The notes under the pieces were generated by a model. It saw only the letters and a list, made by a program, of their open reading frames with translations. It searched no databases and was not told the DNA's origin. A stretch of 64,000 bases of DNA. Source: CAXTSE01 sp964246985. GTDB lineage: Bacteria > Actinomycetota > Actinomycetes > Actinomycetales > Microbacteriaceae. The stretch covers positions 62,001 through 126,000 of the forward strand of contig CAXTSE010000003.1 of assembly GCA_964246985.1 (NCBI GenBank). Reading direction: 5' to 3'. Shown piece after piece: positions 36,243 through 46,338 of this stretch. The stretch's first letter is position 1; each line of letters opens with the position of its first letter. The translations under genes and the position numbers were made by a program.

Positions 36243-37499
36243 TTGACTGACAACCAGCAGTGGCACGCCCCCGGCACCACGCCGCCGGCCAACCCGTACG
36301 TCCCGCCGCAGGCCGCGCCCGAGCACGCCGGTCAGCCGCCCGTCTCCGGCACTCCGCCGCAGGGGCAGTACGCGCCGCAGCCGCAGTACGGAGCGCCCCA
36401 GTACGGCGCGCCCTACGGCGCCCCGCCCGCCGGCTGGACTCCCCCGCCGAAGCCCGGCCTCATCCCGCTGCGGCCCATGACGCTCGGCACGGTGCTCAGC
36501 GCCTCGTTCCAGGTGCTGCGCCGCAACCCCGGCCCCGTGCTCGGTCCCGCGGTCGTGGCGAGCATCGTCTACGTGCTGCTGATCTCGCTGGTGACGGCCG
36601 GCATCGGCATCTGGATCGCCGGACGCATCTCGTCGACGACCGATGTCGACGACCAGCTCGCGATCATGGCGGGCGGCTACGCGATCGGCGGCATCGCGCT
36701 GATCGTCCCCGTGCTGCTCATGACCGTGATCACCGCCGTGCTGCAGGGAGTCGTCGTCACCGAGGTGGCGCGCGGCACCCTCGGAGAGAAGCTGCGGCTG
36801 CGCGGGATCTGGCGCCACGTCCGTCCGCGCATCGGCGCGCTGATCGGATGGGCGCTGCTGCTGTCGCTCGTCGTCGGCCTGGTGGTGGGCGTGTTCGCCC
36901 TCATCGTCTTCGGGCTCGGCACCCTCGGCGGCGCGGCGATCGGGTTCGCGATCTTCCTCGGCATCATCGGCGTGCTCGGCCTCGTCGTCGCCTTCTACTG
37001 GATCTCGACGAAGCTCGCCTTCGTGCCGAGCGCGATCGTGCTCGAGCGCATGCGCATCCGCGCCGCGATCGCCCGCTCGTGGAGCCTGACGCGCGGCTAC
37101 TTCTGGCGCACCCTCGGCATCACGCTGCTCGTGGCGACGATGCTCGGGATCGCGAGCCAGCTGGTCGGGCTTCCCGCGCAGTTCCTGCTGCCGCTCGTCG
37201 CCGGACTGATCGCCCCGAACGGCGCCGACCAGACCGGCACCATCGTCGCCGTCGTCGCGATCGGCGTGCTCACGATCGTGCTCCTCGCGGTCGTGACCGG
37301 CATCAGCCTGGTCGTGCAGGGCGCGACCGCGTCGCTGCTCTACCTCGACCTGCGGATGCGCAAGGAGGGCCTCGACCTCGAGCTCACCCGCTTCGTCGAG
37401 GCGCGTCAGGCGGGCCGCACCGACCTGCCGGATCCCTACCTGGTCGCGACCCCGGTCGGTGTCGCGCCGCCCGCCCCGCCCGCCTACCCGACCGCATGA
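36243..37499 (+). CDS. polytopic membrane protein with Pro/Gln/Tyr-rich N-terminus
   Basis: A 418-aa protein. Residues 1-75 are low complexity with repeats of the type PQYGAP. About seven to eight transmembrane helices follow. The membrane part resembles the domain seen in glycerophosphodiesterase membrane proteins (IAARSWSLTRGYFWRTLGI is typical). The TTG at 36243 is the likely start: GGAGG lies 8 nt upstream. It is first of a five-gene operon with DUF4129, DUF4350, MoxR and DUF58 genes and divergent from mtrA. Confidence 0.85.
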   Translation: MTDNQQWHAPGTTPPANPYVPPQAAPEHAGQPPVSGTPPQGQYAPQPQYGAPQYGAPYGAPPAGWTPPPKPGLIPLRPMTLGTVLSASFQVLRRNPGPVLGPAVVASIVYVLLISLVTAGIGIWIAGRISSTTDVDDQLAIMAGGYAIGGIALIVPVLLMTVITAVLQGVVVTEVARGTLGEKLRLRGIWRHVRPRIGALIGWALLLSLVVGLVVGVFALIVFGLGTLGGAAIGFAIFLGIIGVLGLVVAFYWISTKLAFVPSAIVLERMRIRAAIARSWSLTRGYFWRTLGITLLVATMLGIASQLVGLPAQFLLPLVAGLIAPNGADQTGTIVAVVAIGVLTIVLLAVVTGISLVVQGATASLLYLDLRMRKEGLDLELTRFVEARQAGRTDLPDPYLVATPVGVAPPAPPAYPTA

Positions 37500-38167
37500 T
37501 CCGCCTGCCCCTCGACGTGCCGGTCGATCCCGACCGCGATGAGGCGCGCCGGTGGCTGCTCGACGAGCTGACCAAGGCGCCCTACCAGGCGGCCAAGCCG
37601 ACCTGGTTCGACGAGCGCATCAAGGAGTTCACCGACTGGCTGCAGTCGCTCACCATCCCCGAGGGCGACGGAGGCGGGGGTGCGCCCCTGCTCACGCTGA
37701 TCCTCGTGGTGCTGGTGCTCGCGATCCTCGGCGTCGCGTTCATCGTCTTCGGCCTGCCGCGCCTGAACCGCCGCAGCCAGGTGACCGGCACGCTGTTCGG
37801 CGACGACGACGCCCGCGACTCCGCGTCGATGCGTCGCGACGCCGAGCGGGCCGCCGGATCGGGCGACTACACGACCGCGATCGCCGAGCTGTTCCGCGCC
37901 ATCGCGCGCGGCCTCGCCGAGCGCACCCTCGTCGACACCTTCCCCGGCACGACGGCGCATGACTTCTCCCGCCGGGCGGGTGGGGTGTTCCCGGAAGCGG
38001 CGTCCGCACTCGCGCGGTCGGCTGTCGCCTTCGACGCGGTGCGCTACCTCGGCGTGCAGGGCACGGCCGCCCAGTGGAACGACCTCGTCGCGCTGGAACG
38101 CCAGCTGCGCACTGCCCGGCCCCCGCGATCCGAGTCCGATGCCGCCGCACCGGTGGGCGCCTCGTGA
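37496..38167 (+). CDS. DUF4129 domain protein
   Basis: A 223-aa protein with one transmembrane helix (about 65-87) and a C-terminal cytosolic DUF4129 domain (about 120-205: RRDAERAAGSGDYTTAIAELFRAIARGLAER, PGTTAHDFSRRAG). DUF4129 often accompanies transglutaminase or MoxR/DUF58 genes. ATG overlaps the previous stop (ATGA). Confidence 0.87.
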   Translation: MIRLPLDVPVDPDRDEARRWLLDELTKAPYQAAKPTWFDERIKEFTDWLQSLTIPEGDGGGGAPLLTLILVVLVLAILGVAFIVFGLPRLNRRSQVTGTLFGDDDARDSASMRRDAERAAGSGDYTTAIAELFRAIARGLAERTLVDTFPGTTAHDFSRRAGGVFPEAASALARSAVAFDAVRYLGVQGTAAQWNDLVALERQLRTARPPRSESDAAAPVGAS

Positions 38168-39369
38168 GCCTGTCGACCGACAGCGCGACGACCGAGTCCG
38201 ATCCGTTCCTGTCGCCGACCGTCCGCCGCGCGGGTCGGAAGGCCCTCCCCTGGATCATCGGCGTCGTCGCGATCGTCATCGTCGGCCTGGTGATCGTCGC
38301 GATCCGGGGCGCCGGCGTCGACGGGGGCATCCCGCTCGCGGCCGACAACCCTGCCCCGTCCGGGGCGATGGCGGTCGTCGAGGTACTCGAGCAGCAGGGC
38401 GTCGACGTCGTGGTGTCCGACTCGATCGCCGAGACCGAGAGCATCGTCGACGACGCGGAGGACACGACGATCCTCTTCTCCGACGACCAGCAGCTGCTCA
38501 CGACCGACCAGCGCACGCGCCTCGCCGACCTCGGCACCGACCTCGTGATCGTCGAGCCGGACACGATCGAGCTCGGCGACCTCCTGCCCGCCGTGACCTC
38601 GGCCGGGCGCATCGACGGGCAGTTCTCGGCGGGCTGCGACCTGCCGGCCGCGCGCAATGCGGGGACGGTGACCGCATCCGGCACGAGCTACGCGATCGAG
38701 GACGACGGCGCGGATGCGACGGCCTGCTTCAGCGAGGACGACGACCACGCGGGCGTCGTCCAGGTCGACGACGAGGGACGCACGATCACCGCGCTCGGAT
38801 TCGGCGCGGTGCTCGCCAACGAGACCACCGCCGACGACGGCAACGCCGCGCTCGCCCTCACCCTGCTCGGCGAGAACCCGACCCTCGTCTGGTACCTGCC
38901 GACGAGCGACGACGTGCGCGAGACGACGCCGGCCACGCTCGCCGAGCTCACGCCGGGCTGGGTGACGCCGCTCGCGATCCTGCTGCTGCTCGTCGCGGCG
39001 GCGGCCGCGTTCTGGCGTGGGCGCCGCATGGGTCCGCTCGTCATCGAGAACCTGCCGGTCGTCGTGCGGGCGAGCGAGACGATGGAGGGCCGCGCCCGAC
39101 TGTACGAGCGCAGCAACTCGCGCCTGCACGCGCTCGACGCCCTGCGCATCGGCGCAGTCGAGAGGCTCGCGCGCGCGAACGGCCTCTCGCGCACCGCCAC
39201 GGTCGGCGAGGTCGTGGATGCGACCGCCTCGCTCACCGGACGCGACCGTGCGTCGGTGGCCGCGATCCTCGTCGACGCCGTTCCCACGACCGACTCCGAG
39301 CTCGTGCACCTCTCGGACGCGCTCCTCACCCTCGAAGACGACACCCTGCGCGCCAGCCGCAGCCACTGA
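38164..39369 (+). CDS. DUF4350 domain membrane protein
   Basis: A 401-aa protein with a transmembrane helix near 30-48, an outer DUF4350 domain (about 60-230: PSGAMAVVEVLEQQGVDVVV, LVIVEPDT), a second helix near 265-283 and a cytosolic helical tail (PLVIENLPVVVRASETMEGRARLYERS). GTG overlaps the DUF4129 stop (GTGA). Its role in the MoxR operon is unknown. Confidence 0.87.
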   Translation: MSLSTDSATTESDPFLSPTVRRAGRKALPWIIGVVAIVIVGLVIVAIRGAGVDGGIPLAADNPAPSGAMAVVEVLEQQGVDVVVSDSIAETESIVDDAEDTTILFSDDQQLLTTDQRTRLADLGTDLVIVEPDTIELGDLLPAVTSAGRIDGQFSAGCDLPAARNAGTVTASGTSYAIEDDGADATACFSEDDDHAGVVQVDDEGRTITALGFGAVLANETTADDGNAALALTLLGENPTLVWYLPTSDDVRETTPATLAELTPGWVTPLAILLLLVAAAAAFWRGRRMGPLVIENLPVVVRASETMEGRARLYERSNSRLHALDALRIGAVERLARANGLSRTATVGEVVDATASLTGRDRASVAAILVDAVPTTDSELVHLSDALLTLEDDTLRASRSH

Positions 39370-39405
39370 CCGCACCCACGCCCCGCAGCAAGGAAGAATG
39401 ACACC

Positions 39406-40365
<960 letters not shown>

Positions 40366-40378
40366 TGCGCACCCCGTA

Positions 40379-41692
40379 ATGGCCGTCTCGGGCTGGTTCG
40401 TCGCGCTGCTCCTGGTGGGCATCGTGCCCGTCATCGCGCTCGGCGACTGGCTCGGGCTCGCGGTATGGATCGGGGTGCTGCTGGTGCTGGTCGTGCTCGA
40501 TCTGCTGCTCGCCGGATCCCCCCGCCGACTGCGCTACTCGCGCGAGACCCCGTCGCGCATGCGGCTCGGCGAGTCGGCCGCGGCCACGCTGACGATCACG
40601 AACGACGGCCGACGCACGGTGCGCGGCATCCTGCGGGATGCGTGGCAGCCCTCCGCGGGAGCGCGGCCCACGCGCCGCCCGGTCTCGGTCCCGGCGGGCG
40701 AGCGCCGTGCCGTCATCACGACCATCACCCCGCTGCGCCGCGGTGAGCGCCGCGCCGCGCACGTGACCGTCCGCTCGTTCGGACCACTGCGCATCGCCGC
40801 GCGACAGGCGACCGTGCGCGTCGACGGGGTCACGCGGGTGCTGCCGCCCTTCAACTCGCGCAAGCACCTGCCGTCGCGCCTCGCACGGCTGCGCGAGCTC
40901 GACGGGCGCACGAGCGTGATGGTGCGCGGGCAGGGCACCGAATTCGATTCGCTGCGCGAGTACGTGCGCGGAGACGACGTGCGCTCGATCGACTGGCGGG
41001 CCACCGCGCGGCGCCGCGACCCCGCGGGCGGCGGGCTGCAGCTGGTCGTGCGCACCTGGCGGCCCGAGCGCGATCGCCGCGTCGTGATCGTCGTCGACTC
41101 GGGGCGCACCTCCGCCGCCCGCATCGCCGACGAGCCGCGCATCGACACCGCGTTCGAGTCGTCCCTGCTGCTCGCCGCGCTCGCGTCCCGCGCCGGCGAC
41201 CGGATCGACCTGCTCGTCTACGACCGCCGCGTGCGCGGGCGCGTGCAGGGCGCGACCGGCGCCGAGCTGCTGGCGCGCATGGTGGACGTGATGGCGCCGA
41301 TCGAGCCCGAGCTCATCGAGATGGACTGGAGCGCCGTGCCCGGCCTCGTGCGCCAGATCTCGTCGCAGCGCTCGCTCGTCGTGCTGCTGACCTCGATCGA
41401 CGCACCCGGAGCGTCGCGCGGCCTGCTCTCGGTGCTGCCGCAGCTGACGCGCAAGCACACCGTGGTGGTGGCGTCGGTGTCCGACCCCGACGTGATCGCG
41501 GCATCGCGCGAACGATCGGACCGCGGCGAGGTCTACCGCGCGGCCGCCGCCGAGCGTGCACGGCTCGATGCGACCCGTGTGGCCGCCGCGATCCGCCAGT
41601 CGGGTGCCGACGTCGTGACGGCGGCCCCCGCCGACCTCCCCCCGGCCCTCGCCGACCACTACCTGGCGCTGAAGGCCGCGGGGCGGCTCTAG
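40379..41692 (+). CDS. DUF58 domain protein (VWA-like)
   Basis: A 437-aa protein. Two transmembrane helices at the N-terminus (about 5-45) are followed by the DUF58 core REYVRGDDVRSIDWRATARR (about 197-216) and a VWA-like fold with VVIVVDSGRTS in place of a perfect MIDAS DxSxS. It is the partner of the MoxR ATPase just upstream. It is the last gene of the operon; a long inverted repeat follows. Confidence 0.93.
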   Translation: MAVSGWFVALLLVGIVPVIALGDWLGLAVWIGVLLVLVVLDLLLAGSPRRLRYSRETPSRMRLGESAAATLTITNDGRRTVRGILRDAWQPSAGARPTRRPVSVPAGERRAVITTITPLRRGERRAAHVTVRSFGPLRIAARQATVRVDGVTRVLPPFNSRKHLPSRLARLRELDGRTSVMVRGQGTEFDSLREYVRGDDVRSIDWRATARRRDPAGGGLQLVVRTWRPERDRRVVIVVDSGRTSAARIADEPRIDTAFESSLLLAALASRAGDRIDLLVYDRRVRGRVQGATGAELLARMVDVMAPIEPELIEMDWSAVPGLVRQISSQRSLVVLLTSIDAPGASRGLLSVLPQLTRKHTVVVASVSDPDVIAASRERSDRGEVYRAAAAERARLDATRVAAAIRQSGADVVTAAPADLPPALADHYLALKAAGRL

Positions 41693-41869
41693 CCGCGCAG
41701 GCGTCGGTCGCGTCGACAGGAGTCGTCGCGTCGGCAACTCAGCAGCTGCGTGCGCGGGCCGGTGCGACGCGCCGTCGACTCCTGTCGGCGCGACACGCAG
41801 CGGATGAGTTACCGGCAGCCGCAGGCCGGACCGGGCCCGAGCGCGACTGCTAGAGCGCACCGCCCGCCG
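41693..41869. repeat. long inverted repeat between convergent genes
   Basis: CGACAGGAGTCG (41714-41725) and CGACTCCTGTCG (41776-41787) are perfect arms, extended by imperfect CAACTCAGC and ATGAGTTACC further out. It probably ends both convergent transcripts. The words CGACAGG and CAACTC recur in the palindrome at 53104-53170, so this may be one member of a repeat family. Confidence 0.6.
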
Positions 41870-42274
41870 TCACGGGAGCACGAGCGGGGTCGCGTCGCTC
41901 TCCACGCGCGCCGTCGTGTCGGACTCGTAGCGGAGGGTCACCTCGTACGAGCCGGGCGGACTCAGGATGAACAACTGCTCGCTCACCGGACCGCACGTGG
42001 TGCGGTCGCCATCGGCGACGCCGGTCGCGGTCAGGCGCGACGCCGCCCCGTTGGAGGCGTGGAAGGTGAAGCGGCAGGTGCCGCCGTCCTCCGCGACGCC
42101 GGTGACGTGTCCGGATGCGGTCACCATGCCATCCGCGGCCGTCACGTCGTCGAGGATCGCGGCCGCCGGGCCCGACGGCGCGGGAGTCGGCGGAGGCGCC
42201 GTCGTGCACCCACCGAGCGCGAGCCCCGCCGCCAGCGCGAGCGCCGCGACCGGCGCGATCCGCTCGCTTCTCAT
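41870..42274 (-). CDS. putative lipoprotein
   Basis: A 134-aa exported protein. The signal sequence ends in the lipobox LGGC (C23), followed by a Thr/Pro/Ala linker and a small beta-rich domain with two cysteines (GTCRF and TTCGP) that may form a disulfide. I recognise no family. It converges with the DUF58 gene. Confidence 0.78.
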   Translation of the reverse strand: MRSERIAPVAALALAAGLALGGCTTAPPPTPAPSGPAAAILDDVTAADGMVTASGHVTGVAEDGGTCRFTFHASNGAASRLTATGVADGDRTTCGPVSEQLFILSPPGSYEVTLRYESDTTARVESDATPLVLP

Positions 42275-42337
42275 GCCCCGATCGAACGCGCCCGGCCCGC
42301 GCGCGTCAACCCCCGGCGCCCAGCGGCCCCGCGGGCC

Positions 42338-42343
42338 TACGGT
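42338..42343 (+). promoter_or_regulatory. -10 hexamer of the PPK2 gene
   Basis: TACGGT, six bases before the ATG at 42350. No ribosome site is present. Confidence 0.4.
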
Positions 42344-42349
42344 TCTCAG

Positions 42350-43246
42350 ATGTCCTCACCCGAGAAGCACCATGCCCACGACGATGAGTCGGGCCCCAAG
42401 AACCAGCTCGGTCACCACAGCGAGCGGGTGCCGAAGAAGTCCTACGAGAAGGAGCTCGCGCGCCTGCAGGTGGAGCTCGTCGAGATGCAGCGCTGGGTCA
42501 CAGCTTCCGGGGCTCGCGTGGTCGTCGTCTTCGAGGGTCGGGATGCGGCGGGCAAGGGCGGCGTGATCAAGCGCGTCATGCAGTACCTCAACCCGCGCTC
42601 GGCGAAGGTCGTGGCGCTGACGCAGCCGACCGACCGCGAGAAGGGGCAGTGGTACTTCCAGCGCTACATCACGCATCTGCCGTCGGCGGGCGAGATCGTG
42701 CTGTTCGACCGCTCCTGGTACAACCGCGGCGGGGTCGAGCGGGTCATGGGGTACACGACGCCCGAGAAGCACGCGCTGTTCCTCGAGCAGACGCCGCTGT
42801 TCGAGAAGATGCTGACCGACGACGGCATCATCCTCGTCAAGTACTGGTTCTCGGTGTCGGACACCGAGCAGGAGAAGCGATTCCGCTCGCGCCGCAAGGA
42901 CCCGATGCGCCGCTGGAAGCTGTCGCCGACCGACCTCATGTCGATCACCAAGTGGGAGGACTACTCGCGCGCGAAGGACGAGATGTTCGACGCCACCGAC
43001 AGCCACCACGCGCCGTGGTGGACGATCGAGAGCGACGACAAGCGCGCGGCCCGGCTGAACACGATCTCGCATCTGCTCAGCCAGGTGCCGTGGAAGCACG
43101 AGGAGCTGGCGAAGATCAAGTTCCCGAAGCGTCCGTCCGCCGACGACTACGTGCGTCCGGCGCGCGAGCTGCACCGCTACGTGCCGGATCTCGCGGCGAC
43201 CCTGAAGCCGGGTCCGATCGAGCCCGAGTCGCCCGACACGCAGTAG
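42350..43246 (+). CDS. polyphosphate kinase 2 (PPK2)
   Basis: A 298-aa PPK2 enzyme, which transfers phosphate between polyphosphate and nucleotides. Walker A is EGRDAAGKGG (62-71), Walker B LFDRSWYNRGGVE, and the lid carries RRKDPMRRWKLSPTDL. The single-domain length and the sequence after Walker A fit class I, which mostly phosphorylates nucleoside diphosphates. The first 35 residues are polar and His-rich. A leaderless start is likely. Confidence 0.94.
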   Translation: MSSPEKHHAHDDESGPKNQLGHHSERVPKKSYEKELARLQVELVEMQRWVTASGARVVVVFEGRDAAGKGGVIKRVMQYLNPRSAKVVALTQPTDREKGQWYFQRYITHLPSAGEIVLFDRSWYNRGGVERVMGYTTPEKHALFLEQTPLFEKMLTDDGIILVKYWFSVSDTEQEKRFRSRRKDPMRRWKLSPTDLMSITKWEDYSRAKDEMFDATDSHHAPWWTIESDDKRAARLNTISHLLSQVPWKHEELAKIKFPKRPSADDYVRPARELHRYVPDLAATLKPGPIEPESPDTQ

Positions 43247-43282
43247 CGGCGCCGGGCCGGCCGCGCAGCCCCGCGTCCCGCG

Positions 43283-43831
43283 TCAGTTCGCGCCCTGGGG
43301 CGGGTCGGCGAGCAGCTCGACCCTCTCGCGCAGGTAGCCCGCGAGCGGCATGAGTCCCGCCCCGCTCGCCGGACTCCAGCGCACCAGGATGCCCTCGTCG
43401 CGCAGCACGACCGGACCGTCCGCGGCCCGCAGCACCGCCGCATCCAGCACGATCTCGGGCGCCTCGAAGTTCACCGTCTCCCCGTCGGGGTATCCGGCCT
43501 TCAGCGCTGCCGCGCGCTCCGCCTTGCGCTGCTCGGCGAGCTGCGAGACATGGCCCGGATGCCCCGGCGGCACCGCGCGCACGATCGCCCCGGTCGCGTA
43601 CAGGCGGGCGTCCGCGTCGAGCAGCACGACGCCGAGGCGCCAGACTCGTCCGGCAGGCTTGAGGATCGCGGCCCGCTCGAGGCCGAAGATGCGCCGCGGC
43701 ATCGTGACCACCGCGCGGGCCTCGTCGCGCGCATCCGTCTGCTGGAGGCGGGCGACGGATACGGCGAGCAGCTCGCGCAGGTCGGCGAGCGCCGCCGCGT
43801 CCGGGTCTGTCGACGCGGGGGCCGGGCTCAC
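43283..43831 (-). CDS. hypothetical protein (182 aa)
   Basis: Not recognised. It is mixed alpha/beta with no signal peptide or membrane helix. A notable segment is MPRRIFGLERAAILKPAGRVWRLGVVLLDADARLYATG. The GTG at 43831 overlaps the stop of the 121-aa gene upstream by 4 bp, so the two form an operon. Confidence 0.7.
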   Translation of the reverse strand: MSPAPASTDPDAAALADLRELLAVSVARLQQTDARDEARAVVTMPRRIFGLERAAILKPAGRVWRLGVVLLDADARLYATGAIVRAVPPGHPGHVSQLAEQRKAERAAALKAGYPDGETVNFEAPEIVLDAAVLRAADGPVVLRDEGILVRWSPASGAGLMPLAGYLRERVELLADPPQGAN

Positions 43832-44193
43832 TCGGGGTAGACGACGGAGCTGCTGAAGCGGCCGCGGTCGTAGCTGAAGTTGACCGCGCGCGGCTTGCCG
43901 TTGTCGGGGGCGCCGCCCCACGGCGCGCACACCTCGTTGAGGCGCTCGATCACCTCGAACGTCGGGATGAAGGGCTGCCCGTCGGCGAACGGCTGCGAGA
44001 TGCGCACCACTCGCTGATGGTCGTCGAACTCGATCTTGGCGCTCATCGTGTTGGGCGGCGAGGCGTGCGTGGCCGCGTAGTCGCCGATCACCGCGCGGGC
44101 GATGTCCTGCAGGATGTCGCCGACCATCGTCGGCGTGAACTGCTCGGGCTGCGGTGCCCGAGTGGCTGTCTTCTTGCGTCCGAACAGGCCCAT
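43828..44193 (-). CDS. hypothetical protein (121 aa)
   Basis: Not recognised. It begins MGLFGRKK, then a soluble domain: helix (about 18-40), strand SAKIEFDDHQRVVRIS, and a tail VNFSYDRGRFSSSVVYPE. A -10-like TAGCCT lies six bases before the ATG (leaderless). First gene of a two-gene operon. Confidence 0.72.
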   Translation of the reverse strand: MGLFGRKKTATRAPQPEQFTPTMVGDILQDIARAVIGDYAATHASPPNTMSAKIEFDDHQRVVRISQPFADGQPFIPTFEVIERLNEVCAPWGGAPDNGKPRAVNFSYDRGRFSSSVVYPE

Positions 44194-44199
44194 CGCATC

Positions 44200-44205
44200 A
44201 GGCTA
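44200..44205 (-). promoter_or_regulatory. -10 hexamer of the 121-aa gene
   Basis: TAGCCT on the minus strand, six bases before the ATG at 44193. Confidence 0.4.
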
Positions 44206-44217
44206 GAGGCGCGTCCG

Positions 44218-44505
44218 TCAGATGTCCACGTGGAGCACGACGGTCACGATGTCGTCGACCTCCACACCCTCCGCGCGCCGCACGGCGTCCTTCAGCGGCA
44301 CGATGTATCCGCCGTCCTTCGGCCACAGCGAGGTGCGGAACCCGGTGTCACCGAGCGTCGCCGCGACCGGGATCATGCCCCAGCCGTACGTGACCATCTC
44401 GGATGCGGCGGCGAGCATCCCCGCCTCGGCCTCCCCCACGGTGACGAAGTGGTACGGCGCCGGCCCGCGCCAGTGCCAGACGGGTCCGGTGACGGTCAGG
44501 TCCAC
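44218..44505 (-). CDS. DUF1905 domain protein
   Basis: A 95-aa protein matching DUF1905: GPVWHWRGPAPYHFVTV at the start, GWGMIPVAATLGDTGFRTSLWPKDGGYIVPLKDAVRRAEGVEVDDIVTV later. It is a small beta barrel of unknown function. The GTG at 44505 lies inside the end of the upstream esterase gene (10 bp overlap). Confidence 0.85.
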   Translation of the reverse strand: MDLTVTGPVWHWRGPAPYHFVTVGEAEAGMLAAASEMVTYGWGMIPVAATLGDTGFRTSLWPKDGGYIVPLKDAVRRAEGVEVDDIVTVVLHVDI

Positions 44506-45395
44506 GACGCGCGCAGCCTCTCGACGATCACCTCGCGGGCCTCCCGACCCTCGGGCGTGGGTGTGAGCGGGTAGACATGCACGAGCCCCACCCGCTCGTG
44601 GAAGTCGACCTCGACCCCGGCGGCGCGCGACTTCTGGACGAGCAGGCGGATGTCGGGGTTGAGGATGTCGCGGGTGCCGCTGAAGACGGTCAGCGGCCCC
44701 AGCCCGGCGAGGTCGGCCTCGAGCGGACTGACACGCGGGTCGTCGATGGGCAGGTCGCCGCGCCAGGCGTCGATGAACACGCGCGCGCCCGGCTTGCCGA
44801 GCCACGGGTCGCTCGGCTGGACGACGTCCATGAGCGGGTTCTTCATGGAGAGGTCGAGCGACGGGGCGATCAGCACGGTCTGCGGCACTGTGACGCCGTG
44901 CTCGTCGCGCAGTCGGATCGCCGCCGAGAGCGCGATCTGCCCGCCCGCCGAGTCACCCGCCAGGCTCGCGTCGCCGTGCGCGGCCCGTGCCGCGAGCACG
45001 AGCTGGACCGTCACGTCGCTCGCCTCGGCGGCCGTGCCGTGCGGCACGAGGGGGTAGATCGGCAGGATCACGGTGGTCTGCGACTCGGCGGCGAGCTGCG
45101 CGCAGAGCTGCCAGTGCTGCCGCGCGACCTCGTTCACCCACGCTCCCCCGTGCAGGTAGACGACCGAGCCGCGCGGCGCCACGTCGCGCGGCGTGAGCGT
45201 GAACACCGGCCAGCCGTGCTCGTCGGTGCGCGTGACGACGACGTCGTCGCGCATCCGCCTCGGGGGTGCGAAGCTCGCCGGATGCGCGCCGCGCTCGGCC
45301 ATGTGGGCGGCCGCCGCATCCGCGCTCACGAAGTTGTGGTTGGCCCCGGTCGCGCGCAGGAACAGCGGGACGAGACGGCTGAGCACGCTGGGCAC
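44496..45395 (-). CDS. alpha/beta hydrolase of the HSL/Est family
   Basis: A 299-aa esterase. The oxyanion motif is HGGAW (about 82-86), the nucleophile is in GDSAGGQ (about 148), and the acid and His are in DILNPD and LVHVYPL. This is the hormone-sensitive-lipase-like family that cleaves short acyl esters. The GTG at 45395 has AGGAGG upstream. Confidence 0.92.
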   Translation of the reverse strand: MPSVLSRLVPLFLRATGANHNFVSADAAAAHMAERGAHPASFAPPRRMRDDVVVTRTDEHGWPVFTLTPRDVAPRGSVVYLHGGAWVNEVARQHWQLCAQLAAESQTTVILPIYPLVPHGTAAEASDVTVQLVLAARAAHGDASLAGDSAGGQIALSAAIRLRDEHGVTVPQTVLIAPSLDLSMKNPLMDVVQPSDPWLGKPGARVFIDAWRGDLPIDDPRVSPLEADLAGLGPLTVFSGTRDILNPDIRLLVQKSRAAGVEVDFHERVGLVHVYPLTPTPEGREAREVIVERLRASWT

Positions 45396-45433
45396 GGGTC
45401 CTCCTGGGTGGGCGTGTTCAGCGTAACCGCCGT

Positions 45434-45490
45434 GAGAGTACGGACTCCGGGGCCTCCCCGCGCTGCGCAGCACCGGGAGTCCGTACTCTC
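45434..45490. repeat. perfect 15-bp inverted repeat in a divergent region
   Basis: GAGAGTACGGACTCC (45434-45448) and GGAGTCCGTACTCTC (45476-45490) flank a 27-bp GC-rich loop. It lies between divergent genes, so it is not a simple terminator. Confidence 0.65.
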
Positions 45491-45534
45491 GCGAGCGGCA
45501 CCGGCGCGACACCTCAATGTGCGATCATCCGCCG

Positions 45535-46311
45535 GTGGACGGGCTGATGCGCATCGGTGCCGCGGTCGGCGCGATCGTCGTCGCGGGCGGCATCCTGATC
45601 GCAGTCAACGCGGGACGCCTGCAGCCGTCGTCCGGCGACGACCTCCCGACGCCGTCGTCGACCTATGCGGCCGCGCAGCCCCCGACGATCGAGCCGGATC
45701 CCCCGCCCGTCGACACCCCCGCAGCGGATGCCGCACCCGCGACGACCGCGAGCCGTGTCGATGCGACGTGGCTGGCCTCCACCTCTGCGGCGACCGGTAT
45801 CCCGGCCCGCGCGCTCGTGGCCTACGCGGCCGCGGAGCTCACCCTGCGGGCCGAGCAGCCGTCCTGCGGCCTCGGGTGGAACACCCTCGCGGCCCTCGGA
45901 GACGTGGAGTCGGGCCACGGCACGCACGGAGGCTCGGCGCTCGGGGTCGACGGGCGACCGGTGCCGGCCATCGTCGGACCGGCCCTGAACGGACAGGGCT
46001 ACGCCGCGATCCGCGACACCGACGCCGGGGCGTTCGACGGCGACAGCGTCTGGGATCGCGCGGTCGGGCCGCTGCAGTTCATCCCGGACACCTGGGTGCG
46101 CTGGGGTGCCGACGGGGACGGTGACGGCGCGCAGGACCCGAATCAGATCGACGACGCGTCGCTCGCAGCCGCGCGCTACCTCTGCGCATCCGGGTCGCTC
46201 ACGAGCCCCGAGGGCTGGCGCCGCGCGGTGTTCTCGTACAACCACCTCGACGCGTACGTCGACCGTGTGGCCGCGATCGCGACCCGGTACGCGGAGGCGG
46301 CAGCTCGCTGA
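45535..46311 (+). CDS. lytic transglycosylase-like secreted protein
   Basis: A protein of about 258 aa. An N-terminal hydrophobic helix (GAAVGAIVVAGGILIAV) and a Pro/Thr/Ala linker lead to a lysozyme-fold domain (about 75-255). The catalytic Glu is in GDVESGHG, with AVGPLQFIPDTWVRWGADGDGDG and YLCASG, as in MltB/RPF-like transglycosylases that cut peptidoglycan. The start is uncertain: GTG 45535 follows GATCAT at leaderless spacing; ATG 45517 and ATG 45547 are alternatives. Confidence 0.87.
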   Translation: MDGLMRIGAAVGAIVVAGGILIAVNAGRLQPSSGDDLPTPSSTYAAAQPPTIEPDPPPVDTPAADAAPATTASRVDATWLASTSAATGIPARALVAYAAAELTLRAEQPSCGLGWNTLAALGDVESGHGTHGGSALGVDGRPVPAIVGPALNGQGYAAIRDTDAGAFDGDSVWDRAVGPLQFIPDTWVRWGADGDGDGAQDPNQIDDASLAAARYLCASGSLTSPEGWRRAVFSYNHLDAYVDRVAAIATRYAEAAAR

Positions 46312-46338
46312 CCAGCGAGCCCCGCCCCCGCTGACGGA

